Of a stretch of 42,038 bases of DNA, positions 30,715 to 38,370 are shown piece after piece. The DNA lies in IMG/VR virus record IMGVR_UViG_3300023174_009201, positions 1 through 42,038 of that record; one strand, 5' to 3'. A model generated the notes under the pieces. It worked only from the letters and a program-made list of their open reading frames with translations, ran no database searches and was not told where the DNA came from. Source of the stretch: a virus. The position numbers and the translations under genes were made by a program. Positions within the stretch are counted from its first letter, which is position 1, and each line of letters starts with the position of its first letter.

Positions 30715-31512
30715 TTATATGTATTTTACTGAAGTAAAAGCAATTGAATCGCTTTGACAGCCATTATCATTTACAACATATGCTGTATATGATGTATTGG
30801 TACAATAAACTAAGCCAGTAGTGAACTGGGTGGAATTTCCTACACGGTTACCGACATATGCATTATTAATATAATAGTTTAGACTTGTACCTTGGACACC
30901 GGCATAATTACCGGCAAGACCATTAAGAACAATACTTGCACCGTAGCAACTACTATTATTACCGAGACAAATTGGTCCCGCCGGGCAGGTGGGAGGTTTT
31001 GTACCGTTTTGTGAGGTTACAGAAGGTTTAGGCGGCGAATACAATGTAAATGCTGTAGTTGATTGGTTTGTATTATAACCAACTGCATGGTTGTTATAAT
31101 TCTGATCGTAGAACTTTACTGTTACAAATGATGTAGTTGACGAACTACAACTGGTACTACCGGGGTTAAACACATTTTGAAATGTATGTATATAGCCGCT
31201 ATTAGTACCTACTTGCAGGTTTGTACTGGGTGTCCAGGTAAAATTTGCTGGTCGGCTAGCTATTCTCGATAAAAACCTCGGCCCAGCGTTTGAAAATCCA
31301 CTGGTGATTGTAACTGTTGCGCCAAAAGCGTAAGATGTAGCATTTGCTGTAGGACCATCTACGCTAGCAATTGAAAAATCTTCAAAATCAATAACTGTTG
31401 AACCGACTCCTGCGCTTGATTGTAACGAGTCAGGTCCAGCCAGTGGCTGAAGGTTTGAACCGGTAGCGGCTGCTAATTGATCTAGCGTGAAAATTTCACC
31501 ACCTGTAGGCAT
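30715..31512 (-). CDS. Fibre-associated beta-sandwich protein, possible adhesin
   Basis: 265 residues of Ser/Thr/Asn/Gly-rich beta structure. The N-terminus MPTGGEIFTLDQLAAATG resembles small virion attachment segments. The middle (VTITSGFSNAGPRFLSR, TSFVTVKFYDQNYNNHAVGYN) looks like a beta-sandwich. The last 90 residues have paired cysteines (CPAGPICLGNNSSCYGAS; YCTNTSYTAYVVNDNGCQSD) like the Ig-like modules common in Bacteroidota surface proteins. It follows the S74 fibre with 2 nt between them, in the same late unit, so it is probably a second fibre or tip protein. Confidence 0.65.
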   Translation of the reverse strand: MPTGGEIFTLDQLAAATGSNLQPLAGPDSLQSSAGVGSTVIDFEDFSIASVDGPTANATSYAFGATVTITSGFSNAGPRFLSRIASRPANFTWTPSTNLQVGTNSGYIHTFQNVFNPGSTSCSSSTTSFVTVKFYDQNYNNHAVGYNTNQSTTAFTLYSPPKPSVTSQNGTKPPTCPAGPICLGNNSSCYGASIVLNGLAGNYAGVQGTSLNYYINNAYVGNRVGNSTQFTTGLVYCTNTSYTAYVVNDNGCQSDSIAFTSVKYI

Positions 31513-31514
31513 TT

Positions 31515-32495
31515 TTAGCTACCTTTATTCTCTAGTTGTTCTACTTTTTTCTGCAATTCTTTTATTGCTTCGACTAATAATGGTACAACTTTTTCATAGC
31601 GAATAGCTTTAATACCATTCTCTCTTGTTGTTACGATTTCTGGCAAAACTTGTTCAACTTCCTGCGCAATAAGACCGACATCGGCTCCTGTTTTTTCTGA
31701 ACGCTCGTTCCATTCAAACGTGACACCATTAATTGCGTTTAATTTAGCTAGCGGATTTGTAATGTTAACAATATTATTCTTTAGGGTTCTATCCGAACTG
31801 GCATACGCTGTGACGTCGCCACCAACATATAAACTTTTCACTATACCGACACCGCCTGCAATTGTTACTGCGCCGTTAGTTTTTGCTGTCGAGTCAGTAG
31901 TTGCCGCTACATTTAACATTGTTAGTGTATTTGTAGTATTTGTCAGGTCAAGCAAACCATCGCAAGAAATACCTTTAAGGTACATAGAGTCGTTCACGTA
32001 GAGCTTACCTGCAATACCAACACCACCAGATACAACCAAGGCACCGCTAGTGTAGTTTATTGACGCCTGATTGCTTGTAATTGATGTTATACCGGAAATA
32101 TTGGCGGTTTGATTTACAGTAAGAGGCGAACCATTGACAGTAAGACCCGCGCTAGCAGTTACCGCACCGACAAGAAAGCTCTTCTTAGCAATATATACCC
32201 CACCGCCGACTTTAAAGGAAAAAGCTGTGCCGGCAGAATCTGCCTCGGTGGTATTTTGTACTTCTAAAGTGCCAGCGAAAAAATTAGTTTTAGTAAGGTC
32301 TGTTACTTGCAGATAGCCAGAAGCTATAGTTACATTATCATTAAACTTAGCACCCCGTATTTCGAGATTATACATCGATGTACCTGATTGTAAGGCAGAT
32401 TTTAATTGAAAGGGATTTAAGCTAACTATAGAGCTTGTACCTGTATAAATCTGCGCTGCGGTTGCAAAATTAACTGAAATAGTTGCTACGGCCAT
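31515..32495 (-). CDS. Tail fibre with beta-repeats and C-terminal S74 intramolecular chaperone
   Basis: 326 residues. Three related repeats (GGGVYIAKKSFLVG, GALVVSGGVGIAGKLYV, GAVTIAGGVGIVKSLYVGG) form the shaft. The C-terminal 95 residues are an S74 chaperone: SSDRTLKNNI (serine and lysine of the self-cleavage site), VGLIAQEVEQVLPEI, IRYEKVVPLLVEAIKELQKK coiled coil. The end is closely similar to the 13006-14148 fibre, while the shaft is not, so the chaperone ends probably exchange between fibres. A consensus late box lies 6 nt before the ATG. Confidence 0.88.
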   Translation of the reverse strand: MAVATISVNFATAAQIYTGTSSIVSLNPFQLKSALQSGTSMYNLEIRGAKFNDNVTIASGYLQVTDLTKTNFFAGTLEVQNTTEADSAGTAFSFKVGGGVYIAKKSFLVGAVTASAGLTVNGSPLTVNQTANISGITSITSNQASINYTSGALVVSGGVGIAGKLYVNDSMYLKGISCDGLLDLTNTTNTLTMLNVAATTDSTAKTNGAVTIAGGVGIVKSLYVGGDVTAYASSDRTLKNNIVNITNPLAKLNAINGVTFEWNERSEKTGADVGLIAQEVEQVLPEIVTTRENGIKAIRYEKVVPLLVEAIKELQKKVEQLENKGS

Positions 32496-32501
32496 ATACC
32501 A

Positions 32502-32509
32502 TATTTATA
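32502..32509 (-). promoter_or_regulatory. Consensus late promoter TATAAATA before the S74 fibre
   Basis: Reverse strand TATAAATA, gap TGGTAT, then ATG at 32495. It controls the fibre and the downstream adhesin-like gene. Confidence 0.7.
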
Positions 32510-32525
32510 CAGAGCATACTAATTT

Positions 32526-32945
32526 CTACGGTAAAGTTATCTTTTTTAATGTGGTTTTATAAAATTTAAATATAGATATTGCCCCTAAATCCCTTTGATA
32601 ATCATCCAAATAGCAGACCAAAGGTATTTCCCAGCTACATATAAGTTTGGCGCATTCAGAACAAGGTAAAAGCGTACATGCAAGCAGTCTTGCCTCACCT
32701 CGTCTAAATAAGCTTAATAGATTTTGTTCTGCATGAACAATATACTTTCTTCTATTATCGCGGTTTTTCCAAAAAATTTCATTAACAGTTTTACCGGTAA
32801 CTAGCCCGTTATATGCGACCCCGAGGACTCTATTATTATATCCAAGCGCGCAAGCGCCGACCTTTATATGAGGGTCTTCGCTACGTATAGAAGCTGTCTT
32901 AGCTAAACTTAATGCATATTTTTCCCAGGAAATTCTATTTTTCAT
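32526..32945 (-). CDS. dCMP deaminase-like zinc enzyme
   Basis: 139 residues. Zinc and catalytic residues: H71-A-E73 in YIVHAEQNLL and C95/C98 in LLPCSECAK. DPHIKVGACALG is the substrate-binding start of the cytidine/deoxycytidylate deaminase family. It should turn dCMP into dUMP to feed thymidylate synthesis, in line with an AT-rich phage genome that also has NrdAB. It is small for T4 Cd (193 residues), which has an added allosteric insert. It overlaps the nuclease gene by 11 nt. Confidence 0.85.
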   Translation of the reverse strand: MKNRISWEKYALSLAKTASIRSEDPHIKVGACALGYNNRVLGVAYNGLVTGKTVNEIFWKNRDNRRKYIVHAEQNLLSLFRRGEARLLACTLLPCSECAKLICSWEIPLVCYLDDYQRDLGAISIFKFYKTTLKKITLP

Positions 32946-33660
32946 AATTCAAACATTTAATTATCTCTTCTTCGAGAAAAGGTATATTAATAATATGCCA
33001 CCTACCTTCAGTTTTTGTGTAGTCTTCAGGTAGAAATCTTTCATACCAAAATATTTTCAATCTTAATGGTTCGAGCCCTGTCATCAACCTATATAAGTAT
33101 GCGTACATGCTTAACTGCAAAGAATATGTAAAGAATTCTGCGCACGGGTACGCTGTGAGAGGATCAATCATATTATATCCAAAAGGTGATGTGTATCTAA
33201 ATTTTTTATTACTCTTAAAGTCATAAACATTAAAAGTTTTTTTATCTTTATTAGGTATAATTACATCTGAGGTGCCTGCAATTTTTAATTTTCTATCGTA
33301 AACTAATTTTTCAAACATGCATGTTTTTTTATCTAACAAAACGTTGAGTGTTCTAAAACTTTGAAGAATTTCCTTAAATTCAGGATATAAAATCTTTTCG
33401 GTACTGCAAAAAACTTCTAGAGCTTTGTGAAGCTTTGTACCGAAATCGGCACTATCATTACGCTTTTTAGCCCATGTCTCTAAAACAACTTCTACCGGTA
33501 TACCTTCTCTTTTTGCAATTCTTTTTGCAGTATCTTGCTCATTAAAAGGGTATTTAAATTTTTCTACCCACCGCGTTACGCTGCAATACTGAAAGTTTTC
33601 TGCTGGATCGGTATAGGTGTGTTTTTCAGCATTAAAAATTGGCGCAGTCGAAATTGCCAT
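32935..33660 (-). CDS. PD-(D/E)XK nuclease (RecB/Cas4-like)
   Basis: 241 residues. Active-site residues are in order: H78 within ADFGTKLHKALE, E117 (FEKLV), D132 (AGTSDVII), D147-x-K149 (YDFKSNK) and the QxxxY helix (YSLQLSMYAYLYRL). This is the exonuclease domain of the RecB/Cas4 superfamily, without iron-sulfur cysteines. Such single-domain nucleases are frequent in marine T4-like phages. They may degrade host DNA or act in recombination. It is led by a sigma70-like promoter 5 nt before the ATG and translationally coupled to the dCMP deaminase. Confidence 0.82.
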   Translation of the reverse strand: MAISTAPIFNAEKHTYTDPAENFQYCSVTRWVEKFKYPFNEQDTAKRIAKREGIPVEVVLETWAKKRNDSADFGTKLHKALEVFCSTEKILYPEFKEILQSFRTLNVLLDKKTCMFEKLVYDRKLKIAGTSDVIIPNKDKKTFNVYDFKSNKKFRYTSPFGYNMIDPLTAYPCAEFFTYSLQLSMYAYLYRLMTGLEPLRLKIFWYERFLPEDYTKTEGRWHIINIPFLEEEIIKCLNYEK

Positions 33661-33665
33661 TCTTT

Positions 33666-33693
33666 ATTGTATAATAGATTTTATATTTTTCAA
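33666..33693 (-). promoter_or_regulatory. Sigma70-like promoter before the PD-(D/E)XK nuclease
   Basis: Reverse strand TTGAAA at 33693-33688, 16-nt spacer, TACAAT at 33671-33666, 5 nt before ATG at 33660. The remaining 34 nt to the divergent SDR gene contain TTGAAT and TATAAT forward elements with an off-length spacer, which I do not call. Confidence 0.5.
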
Positions 33694-33727
33694 TAAACTT
33701 GAATATAAAGTAATTTTGCATAATATA

Positions 33728-34330
33728 ATGATGAAAAAAGCTGCTATAACTGGTCATTGTAGCGGTATTGGTAAAGGCATAATTGACGAACTGAGTAAAA
33801 AATATGTATGTACAGGGTTTGATTTGACTACAGGTTATAATATTGTAACAGATATAGATAAAATTCTTAATGAATCTATGGATTGTGAAGTTTTTGTCAA
33901 TAACGCTTATTCTGGCGGTGGCCAAGTTGAACTTTTAAAGAAATGGCACGAACTTCATTTTTACAATCCATATATAATTATTAATATAAGTAGTATTGGT
34001 GCAAATTTTATATTTGATGAGCAAGAAAAATTATATGCGAATGTTTTTGACAAAATTAGGGATATCAAATATAATATGTATATAAAAAATAAATTTAGGT
34101 TAAATATAGTATCTCAAACTATTAATAATAGTAATAGTAAGTGTAAGAGTATAATAATAATGCCAACAAGTGTTGCAACAAATTTTTCTAAAACAAATGG
34201 GTATGAGGATAATAGTAAAATAAAGCTTACCATCAAGAGTGTTGTTGAGGCGGTGAATTTAGTTTTAAAATACAAAACAGCAGACAGATTTATATCAACA
34301 TTAGCTCTAGAGACCATAATATGCAATTAA
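33728..34330 (+). CDS. Short-chain dehydrogenase/reductase-like protein
   Basis: 200 residues. AAITGHCSGIGKGIIDEL is the NAD(P)-binding TGxxxGIG motif; VFVNNAYSGGGQ is the NNA-type strand-4 motif; IIINISSIGANF has the catalytic-site serine region; the YxxxK dyad is not clear (YNMYIKNKFRL is the best candidate), so the activity is uncertain. The start is at MMKKAAITG; the frame continues upstream to 33617 but those residues are not SDR-like and lie in the nuclease gene. It overlaps the aminotransferase by 10 nt. It probably oxidises or reduces a cassette sugar or alcohol that is then aminated. Confidence 0.78.
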   Translation: MMKKAAITGHCSGIGKGIIDELSKKYVCTGFDLTTGYNIVTDIDKILNESMDCEVFVNNAYSGGGQVELLKKWHELHFYNPYIIINISSIGANFIFDEQEKLYANVFDKIRDIKYNMYIKNKFRLNIVSQTINNSNSKCKSIIIMPTSVATNFSKTNGYEDNSKIKLTIKSVVEAVNLVLKYKTADRFISTLALETIICN

Positions 34331-35451
34331 CACAACCAGCTAAAACAAAAATTGATAAGACTTACGGTTACTGGATTGAATCAAACGATCAAAAGCTTTT
34401 AGATCTTGCCCTTGGTTATAGTTCGTGTATTTGGGGATATAAGAATAAGAGATTATTAGATGTTCTAAATAATGCTACTGTAAACGATGTTTCTTTTTTG
34501 CATGAAGGTCAATCCTGTTCAACTTTAGAAAAAGTTAATAAAAAACTTTTAGAAAAAACTGGTATGAAGGCATTATTATGGGCAGTATCTGGATCAGATG
34601 CTGTTGAGGCAGCAATACAAATTGCTATTCAATATCAAAATTTGACTTATAGAAAAGATAAGATTGTTAGTTTTGCTCCTAGTTATCACGGCTGTACATA
34701 TATAGCCAGGGTTTTGAACGGTGAGAGAAAGCATAATAATTTTATTAATATTACAGTTCCTGCATGGACTGAGATGCATGAACAATCGAAAGTTGAAGAG
34801 ATAGTCTGGAATAATTTAGAATTTTGTATAAACAAAGATTCACAGATAGGCGGGGTAATACTTGAGAGTATGCCTTGGTTTAACGGTCACAGACCCTGGA
34901 GTAGCTCATGGTGGGAAAAAATGAAACTTTTACAGAAAAAAAATATACTGCTGATTATAGATGATGTTGCGTGTGGGTTTGGTAAGGTTGCACCATATCT
35001 GTCACATCAAAAATTAGGTTTTGAGGCAGATATTGTGGCTGCGGGTAAAGCTCTTACCGGTGGTTATGCGCCTGCCAGCTGTGCGTTCGCTGGTAAAAGT
35101 ATTTTTCCCGTTTTACAGAAGGATAGCTGGTGGCATGGTCATACTTTTCACCCTTATATACCCGCACTTCATCTAATAAATGAATGCTTAGATATGACCG
35201 ATGAAACTAGATTTGAACAATTAGGAGAAAGGCTCATTTCAGTTTTATCCTCAAATAAAAATATTCTACATCATAGAGGAATAGGTCTTATTAGAGAGGT
35301 TTTTCTTAAAAAAGAGGTAACTCCAGAAGCGATGCTTAAAGCTGGTATCTTTGCAATGAGAAAAAATAATAATTCTATGACGATAGTTGTACCGCAGATT
35401 GCTGATGATACCTATTGGCAGGAATTAAGCAACCGTCTCAATCTATTTTAA
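34321..35451 (+). CDS. Class III PLP aminotransferase (BioA / glutamate-semialdehyde aminomutase-like)
   Basis: 376 residues, somewhat short. WAVSGSDAVEAAI (phosphate-binding GSDAVE), SYHGCTY, LIIDDVACGFGK (D214/D215), and DIVAAGKALTGGYAPAS with PLP lysine K243 are all conserved. It transfers an amino group to an aldehyde or ketone. With the SDR upstream it makes a logical oxidise-then-aminate pair, and the amidinotransferase that converges on it could then modify the new amine. This chain is inference. The stop overlaps the amidinotransferase stop by 14 nt on the opposite strand. Confidence 0.87.
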   Translation: MQLTQPAKTKIDKTYGYWIESNDQKLLDLALGYSSCIWGYKNKRLLDVLNNATVNDVSFLHEGQSCSTLEKVNKKLLEKTGMKALLWAVSGSDAVEAAIQIAIQYQNLTYRKDKIVSFAPSYHGCTYIARVLNGERKHNNFINITVPAWTEMHEQSKVEEIVWNNLEFCINKDSQIGGVILESMPWFNGHRPWSSSWWEKMKLLQKKNILLIIDDVACGFGKVAPYLSHQKLGFEADIVAAGKALTGGYAPASCAFAGKSIFPVLQKDSWWHGHTFHPYIPALHLINECLDMTDETRFEQLGERLISVLSSNKNILHHRGIGLIREVFLKKEVTPEAMLKAGIFAMRKNNNSMTIVVPQIADDTYWQELSNRLNLF

Positions 35452-36520
35452 GTATATTTCTTTTTTCGCCGCGTCTTTTGATATCTAAAGTTAAGCAATG
35501 TACACCAGCTTCCCAAAAAGCTGCATGTCTAAAGCGACAAAAATGACAATTAATACCGTGTTTAGCTAATTCTTCGAAGATCTTAGGTAAATTTGCTGAA
35601 AAAATAACATTCTTTGGGTCTACAACTAAAACATTAAACTCTGCCGCGACATCCTGGGCAAACCCCTTCCATTCCGATAGCCAGTTGTCAAGCCATTCGT
35701 GTGAAATACTGTATGGCCATGCGCAGGTAGATTGGCGTTGATTTACCATGTTTGTAAAATCAAAAGGGGTATAACAATCTTTAAGCTCTATAATTTTTTT
35801 ATTACGTAATACAGTCGGTACCCATTCAACTTTTGCACAACAAACGGTATCATCGTCAACCATAAAAAAACCTTGATCAATATGTCCCCAATTTCCATCA
35901 CTAGTATCGGCATTATAAATGTACTTTGTGGGTAGGTTTTTTTCAACCCATTTCAAACCTAATTGTGACCCCGGTCCCTTATTATTAACAATAATCGAAT
36001 CACCGCATTTGAACATTGTTGCGGTATGCCATAATAGCTTGTATTTGTAGTTTTTTCCGTAGATTTGCTTACCATCATACTGCCAGTGTTGATCAAGCCC
36101 TTTTAAAACAGGGGGCGGCTGACTTATCCAATTATACCCTTTTAAAAATTTTTTTAAAAAAATATCATAATACCCCAACGAATCTAGATATCTGCTCGGC
36201 ATACTTGTATATGTTTGAATTATAGTCTTATCATACACCAAGTACTGATCTCTCGGTACAATAGGAGATATTGCATTAGTTACATGAAACGGGCCCTGGT
36301 CTATATTAAGAGGTATTGATAGAACTGTTGGTCTATATACTTTAACCCCAAGCTTTTCTAAGTAACTTGATATATTATCGAGATCTTCCTTTGTTTCAGA
36401 TAATATTTTATCTAGCAATTCTCTGCAATTTGACGGTAGATTCCATATATCTAAGCTTTTAGAGTGACAGTCACCAACAACTACCTCTTCTAAAGGATCC
36501 CATTCAGTCCAGATACTCAT
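35438..36520 (-). CDS. Amidinotransferase (glycine / inosamine-phosphate amidinotransferase family)
   Basis: 360 residues from MSIWTEWDPLEEVVVG at 36520, whose ATG overlaps the upstream stop as TAATG; the frame extends further but the family starts here. Triad residues: D174 (FKCGDSIIV), H213 (WGHIDQGFF) and the nucleophile C342 in FWEAGVHCLTLDIKRRG, nearly identical to the AGAT/StrB1 active-site end. It moves an amidino group from arginine to an amine. Related enzymes act on glycine, inosamines and toxin precursors. A late box lies in front of the three-gene unit that begins at 37190. The acceptor could be an amino sugar from this cassette. Confidence 0.88.
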   Translation of the reverse strand: MSIWTEWDPLEEVVVGDCHSKSLDIWNLPSNCRELLDKILSETKEDLDNISSYLEKLGVKVYRPTVLSIPLNIDQGPFHVTNAISPIVPRDQYLVYDKTIIQTYTSMPSRYLDSLGYYDIFLKKFLKGYNWISQPPPVLKGLDQHWQYDGKQIYGKNYKYKLLWHTATMFKCGDSIIVNNKGPGSQLGLKWVEKNLPTKYIYNADTSDGNWGHIDQGFFMVDDDTVCCAKVEWVPTVLRNKKIIELKDCYTPFDFTNMVNQRQSTCAWPYSISHEWLDNWLSEWKGFAQDVAAEFNVLVVDPKNVIFSANLPKIFEELAKHGINCHFCRFRHAAFWEAGVHCLTLDIKRRGEKRNILKID

Positions 36521-36948
36521 TACATCTCCATAATTTCTTTTAAGTACTCTGGTGACCAAAACTTATAATAGTCAGTTTTTTTAAGCATTTCGCGTGCTTG
36601 TTCTAATTGATCACGACGCTGACATAATACCAAATTAAACTTCCCGTTTCCTGTAGCAAGTGTTTTAATAAATGTCTTTCTATCTTTATGATCTGGTAAG
36701 AATATCAAATCAGTATATTTTTTATTTAATCTCTTACAAGTATTAAACAAATCATCAAAAGCTATATTATCTTCAACACAATAAATTATAATTTCAAATT
36801 CACCTGTAGGAGGCTTAATTTCAGTACTCGTTGTTTTTATTATCTGAAATTTTGCTTTTTTTGCAAACGGACAAATAGCTAATCCTTTTAGCAGATCTTG
36901 CGGACAAGAAAGATAGTCGATCCATTTTTGAATATGTTCAAAAAGCAT
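36520..36948 (-). CDS. DUF1415-like hypothetical protein
   Basis: 142 residues from ATG at 36948 (MLFEHIQKWIDYLSCPQD); an in-frame TTG at 37005 would overlap the previous gene and looks unlikely. GLAICPFAKKAKFQII matches the GLxxCPFA segment I associate with DUF1415, followed by a Rossmann-like sheet (FEIIIYCVEDNIAFDDLF; LIFLPDHKDRKT). No activity is known. It is coupled to the amidinotransferase by TAATG, so the two may be used together. The 35 nt between its start and the preceding gene have no obvious signal. Confidence 0.6.
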   Translation of the reverse strand: MLFEHIQKWIDYLSCPQDLLKGLAICPFAKKAKFQIIKTTSTEIKPPTGEFEIIIYCVEDNIAFDDLFNTCKRLNKKYTDLIFLPDHKDRKTFIKTLATGNGKFNLVLCQRRDQLEQAREMLKKTDYYKFWSPEYLKEIMEM

Positions 36949-36983
36949 AGTATATATTAAATTGCAATTGTGTTTTATCAATG

Positions 36984-37190
36984 CTACGGCTTCTGAAATA
37001 CACAAGTAATCGTTTTTGGCATTTCAGTTACATGTACTAGTTTATATCTTCTTTTTTCCATTCCTTTTATTAAGGCGGCATACCACTCGTGATCAATATT
37101 TATCAATATACTATGACGTTTCACGTCTTCGTATACGTGCGTGCTAAATTCTTCGCAGAAGAACTTGCCGGCTGACTGTGTGTTCTTCAC
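36984..37190 (-). CDS. Small hypothetical protein, 68 residues
   Basis: Starts MKNTQSAGKFFCEEFSTHVY and ends KLVHVTEMPKTITCVFQKP. Alpha/beta and basic, with VKRHSILINIDHEWYAALIK in the middle. GTG start at 37190, 5 nt after a late box (AATAAATA). No family is recognised. It is the first gene of the late unit leading to the amidinotransferase. Confidence 0.6.
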   Translation of the reverse strand: MKNTQSAGKFFCEEFSTHVYEDVKRHSILINIDHEWYAALIKGMEKRRYKLVHVTEMPKTITCVFQKP

Positions 37191-37195
37191 ACATA

Positions 37196-37203
37196 TATTT
37201 ATT
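37196..37203 (-). promoter_or_regulatory. Late promoter box before the 68-residue gene
   Basis: Reverse strand AATAAATA, gap TATGT, then GTG at 37190. It overlaps the stop region of the 76-residue gene. Confidence 0.6.
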
Positions 37204-37429
37204 CTTTGTCAAACTCTTCTGCATCATCTAGTTCAGTTTCGTCAAAAGGATTTTCAATATTAAAGGGTATGCCCTCAGATGTGCAAGCTCTCCAAAAAGA
37301 TCTTACAACAAAATCGAATTGAGAAGGTTCAATATATAAAATACCGGAGTCTTTTTCATTAATCAGCAACTTAACGTGGTAGCAACCGGTGTCGGTCTGA
37401 TCGGTTACTACAAGAGATAAATTATTCAT
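37199..37429 (-). CDS. Small acidic hypothetical protein, 76 residues
   Basis: Begins MNNLSLVVTDQTDTGCYHVK and ends with a strongly acidic tail (FDETELDDAEEFDKE), a pattern often seen in DNA mimics or charge-based inhibitors, although that is only a suggestion. The central part (GILYIEPSQFDFVVRSFWRA) is alpha/beta. A late box lies 23 nt upstream. No family is recognised. Confidence 0.6.
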   Translation of the reverse strand: MNNLSLVVTDQTDTGCYHVKLLINEKDSGILYIEPSQFDFVVRSFWRACTSEGIPFNIENPFDETELDDAEEFDKE

Positions 37430-37452
37430 TTAAAAATACTGTCATTTTATTT

Positions 37453-37460
37453 TATTTATT
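37453..37460 (-). promoter_or_regulatory. Late promoter box before the 76-residue gene
   Basis: Reverse strand AATAAATA in GAATAAATAAA, overlapping the TAA stop of the 68-residue gene at 37456 and 23 nt before ATG at 37429, so this transcript would have a short leader. Confidence 0.5.
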
Positions 37461-37662
37461 CAGAAAGAAAGCCTTTTTCAATATTATAAACCTCATTATT
37501 ACGGCTATCTTTTATTGCAAAAATAAACTCTTTAAGTTCATTATAGTGATCGCAAGCATGTTTATGAGCTAGCCAGGTATCTTCAGCAACAATCTTTACA
37601 GACCGGGCTCTATTTTTTTCCGGATTTCCATGGCTCTTTATAACCGCGGTGAATGTTTCCAT
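37456..37662 (-). CDS. Small hypothetical protein, 68 residues
   Basis: METFTAVIKSHGNPEKNRAR, then VKIVAEDTWLAHKHACDHYN and FIFAIKDSRNNEVYNIEKG: a beta-alpha-beta-beta fold with a central amphipathic helix. Similar small proteins with a V-x-A-x-(D/E) and W-x-A-x-x-H helix occur in phages, with no known role that I can name. A sigma70-like promoter (TTGAAA, 16, TAATAT) is 6 nt before the ATG. Confidence 0.6.
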   Translation of the reverse strand: METFTAVIKSHGNPEKNRARSVKIVAEDTWLAHKHACDHYNELKEFIFAIKDSRNNEVYNIEKGFLSE

Positions 37663-37668
37663 AACACT

Positions 37669-37696
37669 ATATTAATAACAAATATGATCTTTTCAA
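37669..37696 (-). promoter_or_regulatory. Sigma70-like promoter before the 68-residue gene
   Basis: Reverse strand TTGAAA at 37696-37691, 16-nt spacer, TAATAT at 37674-37669, 6 nt before ATG at 37662. The -10 box is weaker than the others. Confidence 0.4.
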
Positions 37697-37732
37697 CATC
37701 TTTTTTTTAGTCGTGTTTTTTAAAAAATTATA

Positions 37733-37761
37733 TTGATTTTATCGCTATCTTCATCTATATT
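37733..37761 (+). promoter_or_regulatory. Sigma70-like promoter before the flavodoxin-like gene
   Basis: TTGATT at 37733-37738, 17-nt spacer, TATATT at 37756-37761, 6-nt gap, then GTG at 37768. It lies in the largest intergenic gap (37663-37767), which otherwise contains only T-rich sequence and no tRNA. Confidence 0.5.
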
Positions 37762-37767
37762 GAAATT

Positions 37768-38370
37768 GTGAGGAATATACTTATAGTTAACGGGGCTTTA
37801 GGGGGACGGACTGGTAACACTTCTATGCTTCTAAAGAAGATCAAAAAAATGATCTTAAAACATCATGATAATGTTAAAGTTAGAATAATACATCTATATC
37901 CAACATTTTGCTGGCATACAGTTAAGCGCTATATTAAAAATGCCGATGGTCTTGTTTTAGCAACCGGTACTTATTGGGATAGTTGGGGATCACCAATGCA
38001 GCAATTATTCGAAAAAATGACTTCACTCGAAGGTTCTAAATATTTGGTTGGTAAGCCTGCAAGTGCAATTGTAACCATGCACTCTGTTGGGGGGAAAGAA
38101 GTATGCTCTAGAATTTTAGGTAATCTTGTTGGCCTGGGTTGTATGATTCCACCGTTTGCTGGTTTTGCTTATTCCTATGCGGATCACGTAGCACATAAAA
38201 CTAGAACCTCAGGTAGAAAATTACTTGATGATGTTTGGCATATTCAAGACCTACAGAGCCTACTAAATAATCTTATAAAAGCTGCTAACCAAGAGGTCAA
38301 GCCAGAATATGAGGTTTGGGATTTTCTCAATACTACAGCATTTGATCCGACAACTGTTTGGTTAAAATGA
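37768..38370 (+). CDS. Flavodoxin-like NADPH-dependent FMN reductase (WrbA/multimeric flavodoxin type)
   Basis: 200 residues. NGALGGRTGNTSMLLKKI (about 8-25) is the FMN phosphate-binding loop; GLVLATGTYWDSWGSPMQQL contains the flavin-ring loop of NADPH-FMN reductases; AIVTMHSVGGKEVC is strand 4. It likely moves electrons from NAD(P)H through FMN. Possible users here are the E1-type dehydratase, the radical SAM protein or ribonucleotide reductase; none is proven. GTG start 6 nt after a -10 box. Its stop overlaps the next start as ATGA. Confidence 0.78.
   Translation: MRNILIVNGALGGRTGNTSMLLKKIKKMILKHHDNVKVRIIHLYPTFCWHTVKRYIKNADGLVLATGTYWDSWGSPMQQLFEKMTSLEGSKYLVGKPASAIVTMHSVGGKEVCSRILGNLVGLGCMIPPFAGFAYSYADHVAHKTRTSGRKLLDDVWHIQDLQSLLNNLIKAANQEVKPEYEVWDFLNTTAFDPTTVWLK

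Noticed and set aside
33699-33729. Forward promoter TTGAAT...TATAAT for the SDR gene
   Set aside because: The spacer is 19 nt and the -10 box would overlap the start codon, unlike the other promoters; not called.
16553-36520. Saxitoxin-, beta-lactam- or aminoglycoside-like biosynthetic cluster
   Set aside because: The enzyme families overlap, but there is no core synthase and glycosyltransferases dominate; a glycan-modification cassette is simpler.
37663-37767. Largest intergenic gap, checked for a tRNA or other RNA gene
   Set aside because: No cloverleaf, no TTCGA-like T-loop and no GC-rich stems; it is T-rich and explained by two divergent promoters.
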